Of a DNA stretch of 41,309 bases, positions 24,321-32,318 are shown piece after piece. The stretch spans positions 1-41,309 of the forward strand of contig JAIDFQ010000021.1 in the NCBI GenBank assembly GCA_029054245.1, written 5' to 3'. Positions within the stretch are counted from its first letter, which is position 1; each line of letters starts with the position of its first letter. Position numbers and translations under genes: made by a program. Source of the stretch: Lachnospiraceae bacterium. GTDB lineage: Bacteria > Bacillota > Clostridia > Lachnospirales > Lachnospiraceae. The notes below the pieces were generated by a model, which saw nothing but the letters and a program-made list of their open reading frames with translations, did no database searches and was not told the DNA's origin.

Positions 24321-25655
24321 ATGAAAAAAGATTTGACACAGGGAAATGTAACTGGGACCATGCTTTTATTTGCTGGTCCCATGATTTTAGGAAATCTGCT
24401 TCAGCAGTGTTATAATATAGCCGACACGTTGATTGTCGGAAGATATCTGGGGGCTTCGGCGTTGGCGGCGGTTGGAAGCGCCTATACACTTATGACTTTT
24501 CTGACTTCCATTATTATCGGTTTATGTATGGGAAGCGGGGCAGTCATTTCTGTTTATTATGGGAAGAAGGAGGACGGGCAGATGAAAAAGAGTATGCTGA
24601 CTTCCTTTTTCTTTATTTCCATAGTGACAATCCTTCTTACCGTGTTGGTTTTTATTGCCATCCATCCCATCCTTCATATTCTGCAGGTGCCGGAAAATAT
24701 TTATGCGTTGATGTATGAATATGTATGGGTGATTTTTTGGGGCATTGGTTTTGTTTTTCTCTATAATTTTTTTGCATATTTGCTGAGGGCGCTTGGAAAT
24801 TCAGTGATTCCACTGTGCTTTCTGGGAGCGGCGGCAGTTCTAAATATTCTTTTGGATATTTTATTTGTGGTTTATTTTCAGATGGGAGCTGGCGGAGCGG
24901 CGTTTGCTACGGTATTGTCACAAGCTGTATCGGGTGTTGGAATCGGTGTTTACACGTGGATAAAAGAGCCAGAGCTACATCCCAAGAAGGGAGCATTTTT
25001 CTCTGACCGGAAGACCGTTTCAGAGGTGATACGAAATTCTGCCGCTGCATGTGTGCAGCAGTCGGTGATGAATTTTGGAATATTGATGATTCAAGGGTTA
25101 GTGAACAGCTTTGGAACGGTGGTGATGGCGGCATTTGCGGCGGCAGTAAAGATTGATTCCTTTGCCTATATGCCTGCTCAGGAATTTGGAAACGCGTTTT
25201 CTCTGTTTATTTCCCAGAATTATGGAGCAGGAGAGAAAGTGCGCGTAAGGCAGGGGATGAAAAAGGCAGCAGCCGTTTCCATGGCTTTTTGTGGCATTAT
25301 TTCTGTGGGCATCTTTGTGCTTGCACCCCGGCTGATGGGCATTTTTATCGATGCGGGGGAGGTGTTGATCATTCAGGCAGGGGTGGAATACCTGCGGATA
25401 GAAGGGCTGTTTTACTGTGGAATAGGACTGCTGTTTTTGCTGTATGGCTTTTACAGGGGGGTGGAAAAGCCGGAGATGTCATTGGTGCTTACGATTATAT
25501 CTCTTGGAACCAGAGTGCTGCTTGCGTATATGCTTGCGCCTCTTCCACGGATCGGTGTTTTAGGGATTTGGTGGGCGATTCCAATCGGCTGGTTCCTGGC
25601 AGATGCAGTGGGAATCCTTTGTCTAGAAAGAGTAAAAGAGATAAATACTTTATAA
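24321..25655 (+). CDS. MATE-family multidrug/organic-cation exporter
   Basis: From the ATG at 24321 the product has 444 residues with 12 hydrophobic segments. The MATE signatures are the start LTQGNVTGTMLLFAGPMILG, the segment LLQQCYNIADTLIVGRYLGA and the internal repeat RNSAAACVQQSVMNFGILMIQGLVNSFG. It belongs to the NorM/MepA/DinF-like group, exchanging substrates for Na+ or H+. There is no clear ribosome site, and it begins 7 bases after galT, so it probably depends on re-initiation from galT. Its place at the end of a galactose operon may be accidental. A longer frame from 24222 overlaps galT and is rejected. Confidence 0.85.
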   Translation: MKKDLTQGNVTGTMLLFAGPMILGNLLQQCYNIADTLIVGRYLGASALAAVGSAYTLMTFLTSIIIGLCMGSGAVISVYYGKKEDGQMKKSMLTSFFFISIVTILLTVLVFIAIHPILHILQVPENIYALMYEYVWVIFWGIGFVFLYNFFAYLLRALGNSVIPLCFLGAAAVLNILLDILFVVYFQMGAGGAAFATVLSQAVSGVGIGVYTWIKEPELHPKKGAFFSDRKTVSEVIRNSAAACVQQSVMNFGILMIQGLVNSFGTVVMAAFAAAVKIDSFAYMPAQEFGNAFSLFISQNYGAGEKVRVRQGMKKAAAVSMAFCGIISVGIFVLAPRLMGIFIDAGEVLIIQAGVEYLRIEGLFYCGIGLLFLLYGFYRGVEKPEMSLVLTIISLGTRVLLAYMLAPLPRIGVLGIWWAIPIGWFLADAVGILCLERVKEINTL

Positions 25656-25672
25656 AAGATTGTCATATTTTG

Positions 25673-25701
25673 TTGAATTAACCTCTTTTCTGTGCTAAAT
25701 T
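25673..25701 (+). promoter_or_regulatory. Promoter of the ibrA-like operon
   Basis: TTGAAT (25673-25678) and TAAATT (25696-25701) are 17 bases apart, with TGC before the -10 (extended -10). A start near 25708 supports the ATG at 25752 over the GTG at 25692. Confidence 0.45.
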
Positions 25702-25751
25702 CACTAGTAACGGAATTTCCAAAATATGGAAAAACGGATGCGGGTGAATTT

Positions 25752-27086
25752 ATGATGATAAGAAAATATTTGGAACAAAATGTATATGAGGCACTGCAGG
25801 AGCGGATGCATTTTCTTTTTCAAGAGTTTGAGAATATTTACGTTTCTTTTTCTGGAGGAAAGGACAGCGGTCTTTTGTTGAATATGGTTCTTGATTTTCA
25901 GAGAAAATATTATCCCCAAAGGAAAATTGGCGTCTTTCATCAGGATTTTGAGGCACAGTATACAGTGACGACAGAATATGTGGAGAGGACCTTTGAAAGA
26001 ATTAAAGATGAAGTGGAACCCTACTGGGTGTGCCTCCCGATGGCGACGCGCACAGCCTTAAGCAGTTATGAGATGTACTGGTATCCATGGGATGATACAA
26101 AGAAAGAAATCTGGGTCAGAAAGATGCCAGAAAAGGAATATGTCATCAACATGGAAAATAATCCGATTACCACCTACAGGTATCGCATGCACCAGGAGGA
26201 TTTGGCGAAACAATTCGGACGTTGGTATAGAAAGTCCCATGGAAATAAGAAAACGGTGTGTCTGCTTGGTATGCGGGCGGATGAATCCTTGCAGAGATAT
26301 TATGGTTTTCTGCATAAGAAGTACGGGTATGAAGGCGAATGCTGGATTACAAAACAATTTAAAGATGTCTGGTGCGCTTCGCCTCTTTATGACTGGTCTT
26401 CAAAAGATGTCTGGCATGCAAATTATCTTTTCCAATACGATTACAATGAATTGTATAATCTTTATCATATGGCGGGGTTAAAGGTTTCCCAGATGCGTGT
26501 GGCATCGCCTTTTAATGACTATTCAAAGGATGCTTTGAACTTGTACCGGGTCATTGATCCGGAAATTTGGGTCAAACTAGTAGGTAGGGTGCAGGGGGCA
26601 AATTTTACGAATATTTATGGCAGGACAAAAGCCATGGGATATCGGAGCATTACATTGCCGGAAGGGCATACATGGAAATCCTATACCTTATTCTTACTTG
26701 ATACACTCCCAGCCAGACTGCGCAACAACTATGTTAAAAAATTTAAGACGTCCATAGAATTCTGGCATACGACAGGAGGCGGTCTGGACGAAGAGACGAT
26801 TCAGGAATTAGAAAATCACGGATATCAGATCCGCAGGAATGGTGTTTCAAACTATACCTTAAGCAAGAAGACGAGGGTCGTTTTCGTAGGGAGAATCCCC
26901 GACAACACAGATGATATTAAGACGACAAGAGATATTCCAAGCTGGAAGCGGATGTGCTTTTGTATTTTGAAAAATGACCATTTATGCAAATTTATGGGAT
27001 TTGGCATGAGCAGACAGCAGCAGAAGAAAGTTGACCTAATAAGATTGAAATACAAAAGCTTAGAGGAGGTAGAATATGGAGTATAA
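25752..27086 (+). CDS. IbrA-like PAPS-reductase-family PP-loop protein (DUF3440)
   Basis: With the ATG at 25752 the product has 444 residues. The PP-loop SFSGGKDSGLLLNMVLDF (about 33-50) is the ATP-pyrophosphatase motif of PAPS reductases and DndC-like enzymes. The region YRYRMHQEDLAKQFGRWY, the motif CLLGMRADESLQRY and the tail with KRMCFCILKNDHLCKFMGFG match the IbrA/DUF3440 group. In E. coli, ibrA/ibrB raise expression of immunoglobulin-binding proteins; the biochemical reaction is not established, though adenylylation linked to sulfur transfer is suggested by the fold. It overlaps the next gene (IbrB-like) by 11 bases. Upstream in-frame codons from GTG 25692 overlap the promoter and are probably untranslated. 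Confidence 0.85.
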   Translation: MMIRKYLEQNVYEALQERMHFLFQEFENIYVSFSGGKDSGLLLNMVLDFQRKYYPQRKIGVFHQDFEAQYTVTTEYVERTFERIKDEVEPYWVCLPMATRTALSSYEMYWYPWDDTKKEIWVRKMPEKEYVINMENNPITTYRYRMHQEDLAKQFGRWYRKSHGNKKTVCLLGMRADESLQRYYGFLHKKYGYEGECWITKQFKDVWCASPLYDWSSKDVWHANYLFQYDYNELYNLYHMAGLKVSQMRVASPFNDYSKDALNLYRVIDPEIWVKLVGRVQGANFTNIYGRTKAMGYRSITLPEGHTWKSYTLFLLDTLPARLRNNYVKKFKTSIEFWHTTGGGLDEETIQELENHGYQIRRNGVSNYTLSKKTRVVFVGRIPDNTDDIKTTRDIPSWKRMCFCILKNDHLCKFMGFGMSRQQQKKVDLIRLKYKSLEEVEYGV

Positions 27087-27606
27087 GAGTCCTGCTTACG
27101 ATGTGATTGCTGTTCCTATCGAAAAGATAAAACCCAATACCTATAATCCTAATGCAGTAGCGCCGCCAGAGATGAAGCTTCTTTATGAAAGTATTAAGGA
27201 AGATGGATATACGATGCCTATTGTCTGCTATTACAACCATGAAAAAGATATTTATGTGATAGTAGATGGATTCCATCGGTATAGAATTATGATGGAGCAT
27301 CCTGATATCTATGAAAGGGAAAATGGGCTTCTTCCAGTCTCTGTCATCAAAAAATCGATTGACAAGAGGATGGCAAGCACAATACGTCATAACCGGGCAA
27401 GGGGAAGCCACAGTGTGGATCTTATGAGCAATATTGTGAAAGAATTAAATGAGCTGGGACGTTCTGATGCATGGATTTGTAAGCATCTTGGTATGGACAG
27501 GGACGAGGTGCTGCGATTGAAACAGATTACAGGGCTGACTGCTCTGTTTAAGGATGTGAAATTCGGTCAGGCATGGAGACCGGAAAAGGAAGAGGAGTTA
27601 TGCTAA
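27076..27606 (+). CDS. IbrB-like ParB/Srx-domain protein
   Basis: A 176-residue protein that starts inside the end of the ibrA-like gene, with GAGGAGG 7 bases upstream. The ParB/sulfiredoxin fold is seen in [33 protein letters not shown] and the nucleotide-binding motif [14 protein letters not shown] (DGxHR, about 64-68). A second Arg-rich element, [12 protein letters not shown], follows, then a helix-turn-helix-like part ([20 protein letters not shown]). It is the constant partner of IbrA. ParB folds bind CTP or ATP and often DNA, so the pair may act on nucleic acid. It overlaps the following endonuclease IV gene by 7 bases. Confidence 0.85.
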   Translation: MEYKSPAYDVIAVPIEKIKPNTYNPNAVAPPEMKLLYESIKEDGYTMPIVCYYNHEKDIYVIVDGFHRYRIMMEHPDIYERENGLLPVSVIKKSIDKRMASTIRHNRARGSHSVDLMSNIVKELNELGRSDAWICKHLGMDRDEVLRLKQITGLTALFKDVKFGQAWRPEKEEELC

Positions 27607-28439
27607 CCATAGGAACCCATATGTCTATAGCCGGTGGGATTGCAAAAGCGGCGCAAAATGTAGTTTTAATGAATGCCAATACCATGCAGGTTTTCAGCCG
27701 AAATCCAAGGGGATCAGGCTATAAGGTTTATAGTCAGCAGGAAATAGACGTATTTCAGGAAATAAGGATCAGGAATCAGTTTGGTCCTTTACTGGCACAT
27801 GCCCCTTATACTATGAATCTTGCAAGTGCAAAGGAAGAAGTCTATACGTTTGCCTGTATGGTCATAAAAGAAGATATAGCCAGAATGGATGCACTTGGGA
27901 TAGAGATGCTTGTCTTTCATCCGGGAAGTCATACAGGTATTGGCACAGAAAATGGCATTCAAAATATTATTGCAGGTCTTGATCAGGCAATTACTGGGCA
28001 GGAGCAGATTACAGTGCTTTTAGAAACGATGTCTGGAAAAGGGACGGAAATAGGTGCAAGTTTTCAGGAACTTAAGGAGATTCGGGATGGAGTGAAGCAC
28101 CCGAAAAAAATCGGTATCTGTCTGGATACCTGCCATGTGTTCGCAGCAGGATATGATATTGTCCATGATCTGGACGGCGTTCTTACAGAATTTGACCATA
28201 TTTTGGGGCTTGAACTTTTACGTGCAATTCATTTTAATGATAGTATGATGCCTTTTGCATCCCACAAAGACCGTCATGCCACAATCGGAGAAGGAAAAAT
28301 CGGTCTTGATGCACTGCTTAAGGTCATGCAGCATCCGGCGCTGAAACATATTCCGTTTTATCTTGAGACGCCGCTGGAGGATGCAGGACACAAAAAAGAA
28401 ATTCAGATGATAAAAGAGAAAATAGGGGAAAGCAGATAA
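27600..28439 (+). CDS. nfo: Endonuclease IV (deoxyribonuclease IV, AP endonuclease)
   Basis: I take the ATG at 27600 (start [18 protein letters not shown]); the frame opens 27 bases earlier but that start has no ribosome site. The 279-residue product shows the zinc ligands of the TIM barrel: His in [22 protein letters not shown], Glu in [43 protein letters not shown] and the final Glu in FYLETPL. It cuts DNA 5' to abasic sites and trims blocked 3' ends in base excision repair. The start lies within the ibrB-like gene (7-base overlap), and an OGG-type glycosylase follows after 2 bases, so all are likely made together. Confidence 0.93.
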   Translation: MLTIGTHMSIAGGIAKAAQNVVLMNANTMQVFSRNPRGSGYKVYSQQEIDVFQEIRIRNQFGPLLAHAPYTMNLASAKEEVYTFACMVIKEDIARMDALGIEMLVFHPGSHTGIGTENGIQNIIAGLDQAITGQEQITVLLETMSGKGTEIGASFQELKEIRDGVKHPKKIGICLDTCHVFAAGYDIVHDLDGVLTEFDHILGLELLRAIHFNDSMMPFASHKDRHATIGEGKIGLDALLKVMQHPALKHIPFYLETPLEDAGHKKEIQMIKEKIGESR

Positions 28440-28441
28440 AA

Positions 28442-29275
28442 ATGGTTGCGATTACGAAGGATTATTTTTCTTTAAGACAAATTTGTGAATCCGGTCAGTG
28501 TTTCCGACTTGAAAGATTGACAGAGGCAGACTGTGGGAAGGATGAGAAAGAAAAGTATGCACTGACAGCGTTCGGAAGGTACCTGGAAATAGAACAGGAG
28601 GAGAATAAGATAACTTTTTTTTGCACACAGGAGGAATTTGAGAAGATTTGGAAGGATTATTTTGATTTGGAGGAAGATTATTGCAGGATAAGAGAACTGA
28701 TTGATAAAAATGACAAGTATCTTATAGAGGCAGCAGCCTATGGAAGCGGAATCAGAATACTCCGGCAGGATTTATGGGAAATGATTATTTCTTTTATTAT
28801 TTCCCAACAGAATAATATCAAGCGCATCAAAAAATGCATTGATCTTCTTTGCCGCAGATACGGAGAAGAAAAACAGGCACAGTCAGGAAAGCGATACTAT
28901 GATTTCCCACGTCCGGAAGTCCTTGCAGCAGCATCTTTAGAGGAACTGTATGCCTGCAATTTAGGGTATCGCAGCCGCTACATTCATAATACGGCAGCTA
29001 GCATCCTTAGGGGAGAAGTGAATCTAGACGCACTGAAAGGGATGCATTACGAAAGGGCAAAGGAAGAACTTGTTAAACTATGCGGTGTAGGAGTCAAAGT
29101 AGCTGAATGTGTCTGCCTGTTTGGATTACATAAGACAGAAGCTTTTCCGATAGATACACATATCAATAAGGTGCTTAAACAGCAGTATCCCGGAGGATTT
29201 CCATATGAGAGATATAAGGGATATGAGGGGACGCTTCAGCAATACATTTTTTATTATGATTTGATGACAAAATAG
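28442..29275 (+). CDS. 8-oxoguanine DNA glycosylase/AP lyase (OGG1 family)
   Basis: A 277-residue HhH-GPD enzyme. The N-terminal part reads KDYFSLRQICESGQCFRLER, a hallmark of OGG1-like glycosylases. The helix-hairpin-helix with the catalytic Lys is LCGVGVKVAECVCLFGL, and the catalytic Asp is in AFPIDTHINKVLK. The motif ISFIISQQNNIKRIKKCID supports the family. It removes 8-oxoguanine opposite C and can nick the abasic site. Placing it right after endonuclease IV makes functional sense, because the next repair step needs an AP endonuclease. No Fe-S cluster Cys set is seen, as expected for OGG and unlike Nth/MutY. Specificity is inferred from the family. Confidence 0.88.
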   Translation: MVAITKDYFSLRQICESGQCFRLERLTEADCGKDEKEKYALTAFGRYLEIEQEENKITFFCTQEEFEKIWKDYFDLEEDYCRIRELIDKNDKYLIEAAAYGSGIRILRQDLWEMIISFIISQQNNIKRIKKCIDLLCRRYGEEKQAQSGKRYYDFPRPEVLAAASLEELYACNLGYRSRYIHNTAASILRGEVNLDALKGMHYERAKEELVKLCGVGVKVAECVCLFGLHKTEAFPIDTHINKVLKQQYPGGFPYERYKGYEGTLQQYIFYYDLMTK

Positions 29276-29282
29276 CGTAAAA

Positions 29283-30176
29283 TCATGAAATTCCGTATTT
29301 ATCATAATAACCTAGCGCAGCGCTTTCTGAAAGTGAAAAGTGTCTGATTAGTTTTGAAATAATGGTATCTTTACTTTTGCCTTCTTCCAAATTATCTAAG
29401 ATGAAAGCAACAATACCTTGCTCAATACCTTGTTCAATGCCTTGCTCAATACCCTGTGCATGTCCTAGTGCGAGTCCCTCTTCGCGTGCTTCTTCCATGA
29501 TATATGCTTTTTCTTCCCAAAGCTGCATATACTTCACTCCCATCTTTTCTGATAATCTGATTTTTTGAACATTTTCATGAATGAGCTTGATTTTTTTGCT
29601 TGTTGTATTATTTGCCACAGCGTCGGTTGTGGTCATAATATACTTCATAAAATCCAGAAATTCTATTGAAAAATCACGGTGGTTTTCCCCTTTTGTATTG
29701 ATGAAAACCCTAATGGCGCCATCTTCAAGTTTTAGATCAGGGCATTCACGGCAGGCGCCTTCAAAGGTATAGCGGTACAGATTTCTCCCAAATATGTCAA
29801 AAGGCGCTATCAGGATAAAGCAGCTGTCATTTAGAAAATTAAAATCTTTGGATCCGGGTTCTAATAGAGAAACGTCAAGTTGTGCCTGGTAGTAGCGGCT
29901 TCTCTTGCGCAGATTTCCGGTATCGCGCTGTTGCATTTCTGAATAGTAGAGTTTATAGTTTTTGTCCATACTGATGACATCCAGCCTGATTTGCCTTAAA
30001 CCAGGAGAAATGCGATATTCCTTTTCTGTTTCTGGTTTTTTAAGAAGTTCAACTTCATCTTCCAGCAGGATGCTGACGGCAGCTTGATAGGCATCGCGGT
30101 TTTCCATTGTTTCGGCAAATAAGAATCTATCTATTAGATTCAGTTCGTCCAGTTTCGTAATGATATTACTTTTCAT
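29283..30176 (-). CDS. Rpn-family PD-(D/E)XK nuclease/transposase-like protein
   Basis: A 297-residue protein with AGGAGG 6 bases before the ATG at 30176. The N-terminal nuclease core shows KLDELNLIDRFLFAETMENR, then IRLDVISMDKNYKLYYSEMQ, with Asp (LDV) and the Glu-x-Gln (EMQ) carrying the PD-(D/E)XK site, then SRYYQAQLDVSLLEPG. This is the 'Rpn recombination-promoting nuclease/putative transposase' family. The C-terminal part has GIEQGIEQGIEQGI, encoded by a 12-bp tandem repeat near 29405-29460, in a region that varies in copy number in this family. It converges on the OGG gene, 7 bases apart. Its start codon lies within a long inverted repeat. No terminal inverted repeats or transposition scar are visible. 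Confidence 0.85.
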   Translation of the reverse strand: MKSNIITKLDELNLIDRFLFAETMENRDAYQAAVSILLEDEVELLKKPETEKEYRISPGLRQIRLDVISMDKNYKLYYSEMQQRDTGNLRKRSRYYQAQLDVSLLEPGSKDFNFLNDSCFILIAPFDIFGRNLYRYTFEGACRECPDLKLEDGAIRVFINTKGENHRDFSIEFLDFMKYIMTTTDAVANNTTSKKIKLIHENVQKIRLSEKMGVKYMQLWEEKAYIMEEAREEGLALGHAQGIEQGIEQGIEQGIVAFILDNLEEGKSKDTIISKLIRHFSLSESAALGYYDKYGIS

Positions 30177-30212
30177 ACATTTCCTCCTTTGTGCAGGAAA
30201 ATGTATGAAAAG
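30169..30212. promoter_or_regulatory. 17-bp inverted repeat covering the start codon of the Rpn gene
   Basis: CTTTTCATACATTTCCT (30169-30185) and AGGAAAATGTATGAAAAG (30195-30212) are inverted copies, with one extra base in the second arm and a 9-base loop. On the Rpn mRNA the 3' arm contains the ATG and part of the ribosome site, and the AGGAGG straddles loop and arm. The structure could hide the start signal. Confidence 0.75.
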
Positions 30213-30438
30213 AACAAATCATCTGATGTATGGCGGTTGTTCTAGCATTCATTGTCCTGCAGAATATTGATAATTGGGGTAAAGCAGGATTTCGAGAATG
30301 TTTGAACAGAGTGTTCTGTGAGATGCAGACCTAGCTGCAAATACGAGCTTTTGCTCATAGAAATCATTTGCTTTGCATATAGTTTAGCATATTGTTAACG
30401 GTATTTCAATAGGTTAATCTGTAATTTTGTATCTATTT

Positions 30439-30480
30439 GTAACAGTTCTGCTGCGCTGTCCTTGTGGGATGAACTGTTAC
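30439..30480. repeat. Inverted repeat GTAACAGTTC...GAACTGTTAC
   Basis: Perfect 10-bp arms, 22-base centre. The right half, TGGGATGAACTGTTAC (30465-30480), recurs with one change at 37020-37035. Confidence 0.65.
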
Positions 30481-30609
30481 ATCTATTTCTGTATTTATGT
30501 GAGAAGGAGTAGGATTGTTGATTTATAGAATTTTCAGAAATAGATTTTATTTTTTTCTTTTTTTCTAGAGGATATGATGCTATATTATATATGGATTGGT
30601 AGTGGATGA

Positions 30610-30640
30610 AAAGGCAGGCATATGATTTGCTTGTCTTTTT
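30610..30640 (+). terminator. Terminator-like hairpin upstream of the ArsC/Spx gene
   Basis: AAAGGCAGGCA (30610-30620) and TGCTTGTCTTT (30628-30638) pair over 11 bp, including two G-U pairs, with a 7-base loop, and run into TTTTT. No coding gene precedes it on this strand for over 1.3 kb, so it may end a small RNA or act as a leader attenuator. Confidence 0.6.
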
Positions 30641-30763
30641 CGGATTCCTTCTTTAAAGAGGAAAATTAGATTTCAATCAAGATTACATTTGCAGTGTTGG
30701 CTGTGCATGTACGATGCAGTAGATTGGCAGGTATAAAATAAAATAGAAAGAGGAGGATAAAAG

Positions 30764-31117
30764 ATGAAACCGCAGGTACTTGTATACAGAAAATGCAGCA
30801 CTTGTCAGAAAGCGCTGAAATGGCTGGAAGAAAATCAGATTGCATATGAGGAACGGTCGATTAAGGAGGCAAATCCTACGGCAGAGGAATTAAAAGAATG
30901 GTATGGCAGAAGTGGTCTGCCCTTAAAACGTTTTTTTAATACTAGTGGAAATCTGTACAAGGAATTGAAATTAAAGGATAAGCTGGCAGATATGACGGAG
31001 GAAGAGCAGCTGTGTCTGCTTGCATCAGATGGCATGCTGGTAAAACGTCCGCTGCTTGTAACGAAAGACTATGTCTGTCCCGGTTTTAAGGAGGAACTGT
31101 GGAAGGAGCATATTTGA
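30764..31117 (+). CDS. ArsC/Spx-family thioredoxin-fold protein
   Basis: A 117-residue protein with AGGAGG 8 bases upstream. The motif VYRKCSTCQKALKWLEENQI places a CXXC (Cys11, Cys14) where Spx and YffB-like proteins have their redox switch. ERSIKEANPTAEELKEWY and KRPLLVTKDYV complete the ArsC fold. True arsenate reductases of the glutaredoxin type use a single Cys; the CXXC form here is closer to the Spx/YusI/YffB group, which can regulate transcription or reduce thiols. There are no arsenic genes nearby, so arsenate reduction is unlikely. The promoter of the next operon starts inside its last codon. Confidence 0.8.
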   Translation: MKPQVLVYRKCSTCQKALKWLEENQIAYEERSIKEANPTAEELKEWYGRSGLPLKRFFNTSGNLYKELKLKDKLADMTEEEQLCLLASDGMLVKRPLLVTKDYVCPGFKEELWKEHI

Positions 31118-31142
31118 CTTATGAAATTTAAGCCATTATAAT
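31114..31142 (+). promoter_or_regulatory. Promoter of the CobW operon with palindromic -10 region
   Basis: TTGACT (31114-31119, overlapping the previous stop codon) and TATAAT (31137-31142) are 17 bases apart. The -10 sits in the perfect palindrome CATTATAATG (31134-31143), a possible repressor site. Confidence 0.65.
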
Positions 31143-31236
31143 GATACGATAAAAGGACAGGGATAGAAGAGAAAGTAACTTTATATGTAAAAACACCGGT
31201 AAAAGGTGCAGGAAGGTTTGGAAAGAAGGAATGGAA

Positions 31237-32295
31237 ATGACGAAAATTGATATTGTATCAGGTTTTTTAGGAGCAGGAAAAACTACATTGATCAAGAAGC
31301 TGCTTGCAGAGGCGCTTGGTGATACCAAAGTGGTTCTGATTGAAAATGAGTTTGGCGAGATCGGCATTGACGGAGGGTTTTTGAAGGAAGCTGGTATTGA
31401 AATTAAGGAGATGAATTCTGGCTGTATTTGTTGTTCATTAGTGGGAGATTTCGGCACTTCGTTGAAGGAGGTCATGAAAACTTATACGCCTGAGAGAATA
31501 TTGATTGAACCTTCAGGCGTGGGAAAGCTTTCTGATGTCATGAAGGCGGTGCAGGATGTGATTGACACAAAGGAAGTAATACTAAATAGTGCAGTTGCGG
31601 TAGTGGATGCTGCTAAATGTAAAATGTATATTAAAAATTTCGGAGAATTTTTTATCAATCAGATTGCCCATGCAGGAACCATAATCTTAAGTCGTACAGG
31701 CAGTATTTCGGAAGATAAACTGAGCAAATGTATAGAACTTATCAGAGAACATAACGGACAGGCGACCATCATCACGACACCATGGGAGGAACTGGACGGG
31801 AAGGATATTCTGCTTACCATAGAAGGAGCAAAAGATCTGGAAGCAGAAATGATGGCAGAACTGAAGGCAAACAGAAGCAAAGAAGAGGAACATCACCATC
31901 ACCATGGAGAAGGATGTGACCATGAGCATCATCACCACGAAGAGGTTGGTATGCATGAGCATCATCATGAGCATGGACCGGATTGCACCTGTGGGTGTCA
32001 TGATCACGATCATCATGCTGATGAGGTATTTACCAGTTGGGGAATGGAGACTCCCGCAGCATACAGCAAAGAGGATATTGAGCATATTTTGGAAGAGCTT
32101 GAGGACGAAAAAGAATATGGCTTTGTGCTGCGGGCAAAAGGGATGGTTCCCGGAGCGGAAGGCGGATGGGTATATTTTGATTATGTACCCGGTGAGAGCA
32201 ATGTACGTGACGGGAAACCGGATGTAACAGGCAAGTTCTGTGTAATCGGATCAAAGTTAAAAGAAGACAAGCTGAAAGCGTTATTTGAAAAATAA
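31237..32295 (+). CDS. CobW/COG0523 G3E GTPase with His-rich metal-binding loop
   Basis: I choose the ATG at 31237 (AGAAGG 6-7 bases upstream) rather than 31231, which is too close. The 352-residue product has Walker A GFLGAGKTTLIKKLL, the switch region VVLIENEFGEIGIDGG, the metal-binding CXCC motif GCICCSLVGDF and ILIEPSGVGK. Where most G3E proteins have NKxD, this reads IILSRTGSI, so the guanine-specificity motif is degenerate. A loop at about 218-262 holds some 20 His plus Cys (for example HHHHHGEGCDHEHHHHEE). The C-terminal CobW_C part is YGFVLRAKGMVPG. COG0523 proteins are metallochaperones, often for zinc. The next gene is a second CobW-like protein. Confidence 0.88.
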   Translation: MTKIDIVSGFLGAGKTTLIKKLLAEALGDTKVVLIENEFGEIGIDGGFLKEAGIEIKEMNSGCICCSLVGDFGTSLKEVMKTYTPERILIEPSGVGKLSDVMKAVQDVIDTKEVILNSAVAVVDAAKCKMYIKNFGEFFINQIAHAGTIILSRTGSISEDKLSKCIELIREHNGQATIITTPWEELDGKDILLTIEGAKDLEAEMMAELKANRSKEEEHHHHHGEGCDHEHHHHEEVGMHEHHHEHGPDCTCGCHDHDHHADEVFTSWGMETPAAYSKEDIEHILEELEDEKEYGFVLRAKGMVPGAEGGWVYFDYVPGESNVRDGKPDVTGKFCVIGSKLKEDKLKALFEK

Positions 32296-32318
32296 TAAGA
32301 GCAGAAAGAAGGAACGAA

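Larger units (their letters stand above)
30213..30763. other. Non-coding interval between the Rpn nuclease and ArsC/Spx genes
   Basis: About 550 AT-rich bases without a convincing gene. It holds small dyads (AGAACAA 30211-30217 with TTGTTCT 30237-30243; GTAACAGTTC 30439-30448 with GAACTGTTAC 30471-30480), a T-rich stretch near 30540-30570, a terminator-like hairpin at 30610-30640, and the ArsC/Spx ribosome site. A small RNA ending at 30640 is possible. Confidence 0.6.

Noticed and set aside
30764-31117. Arsenate resistance gene
   Set aside because: The CXXC motif and lack of any ars genes nearby fit Spx/YffB-type proteins better.
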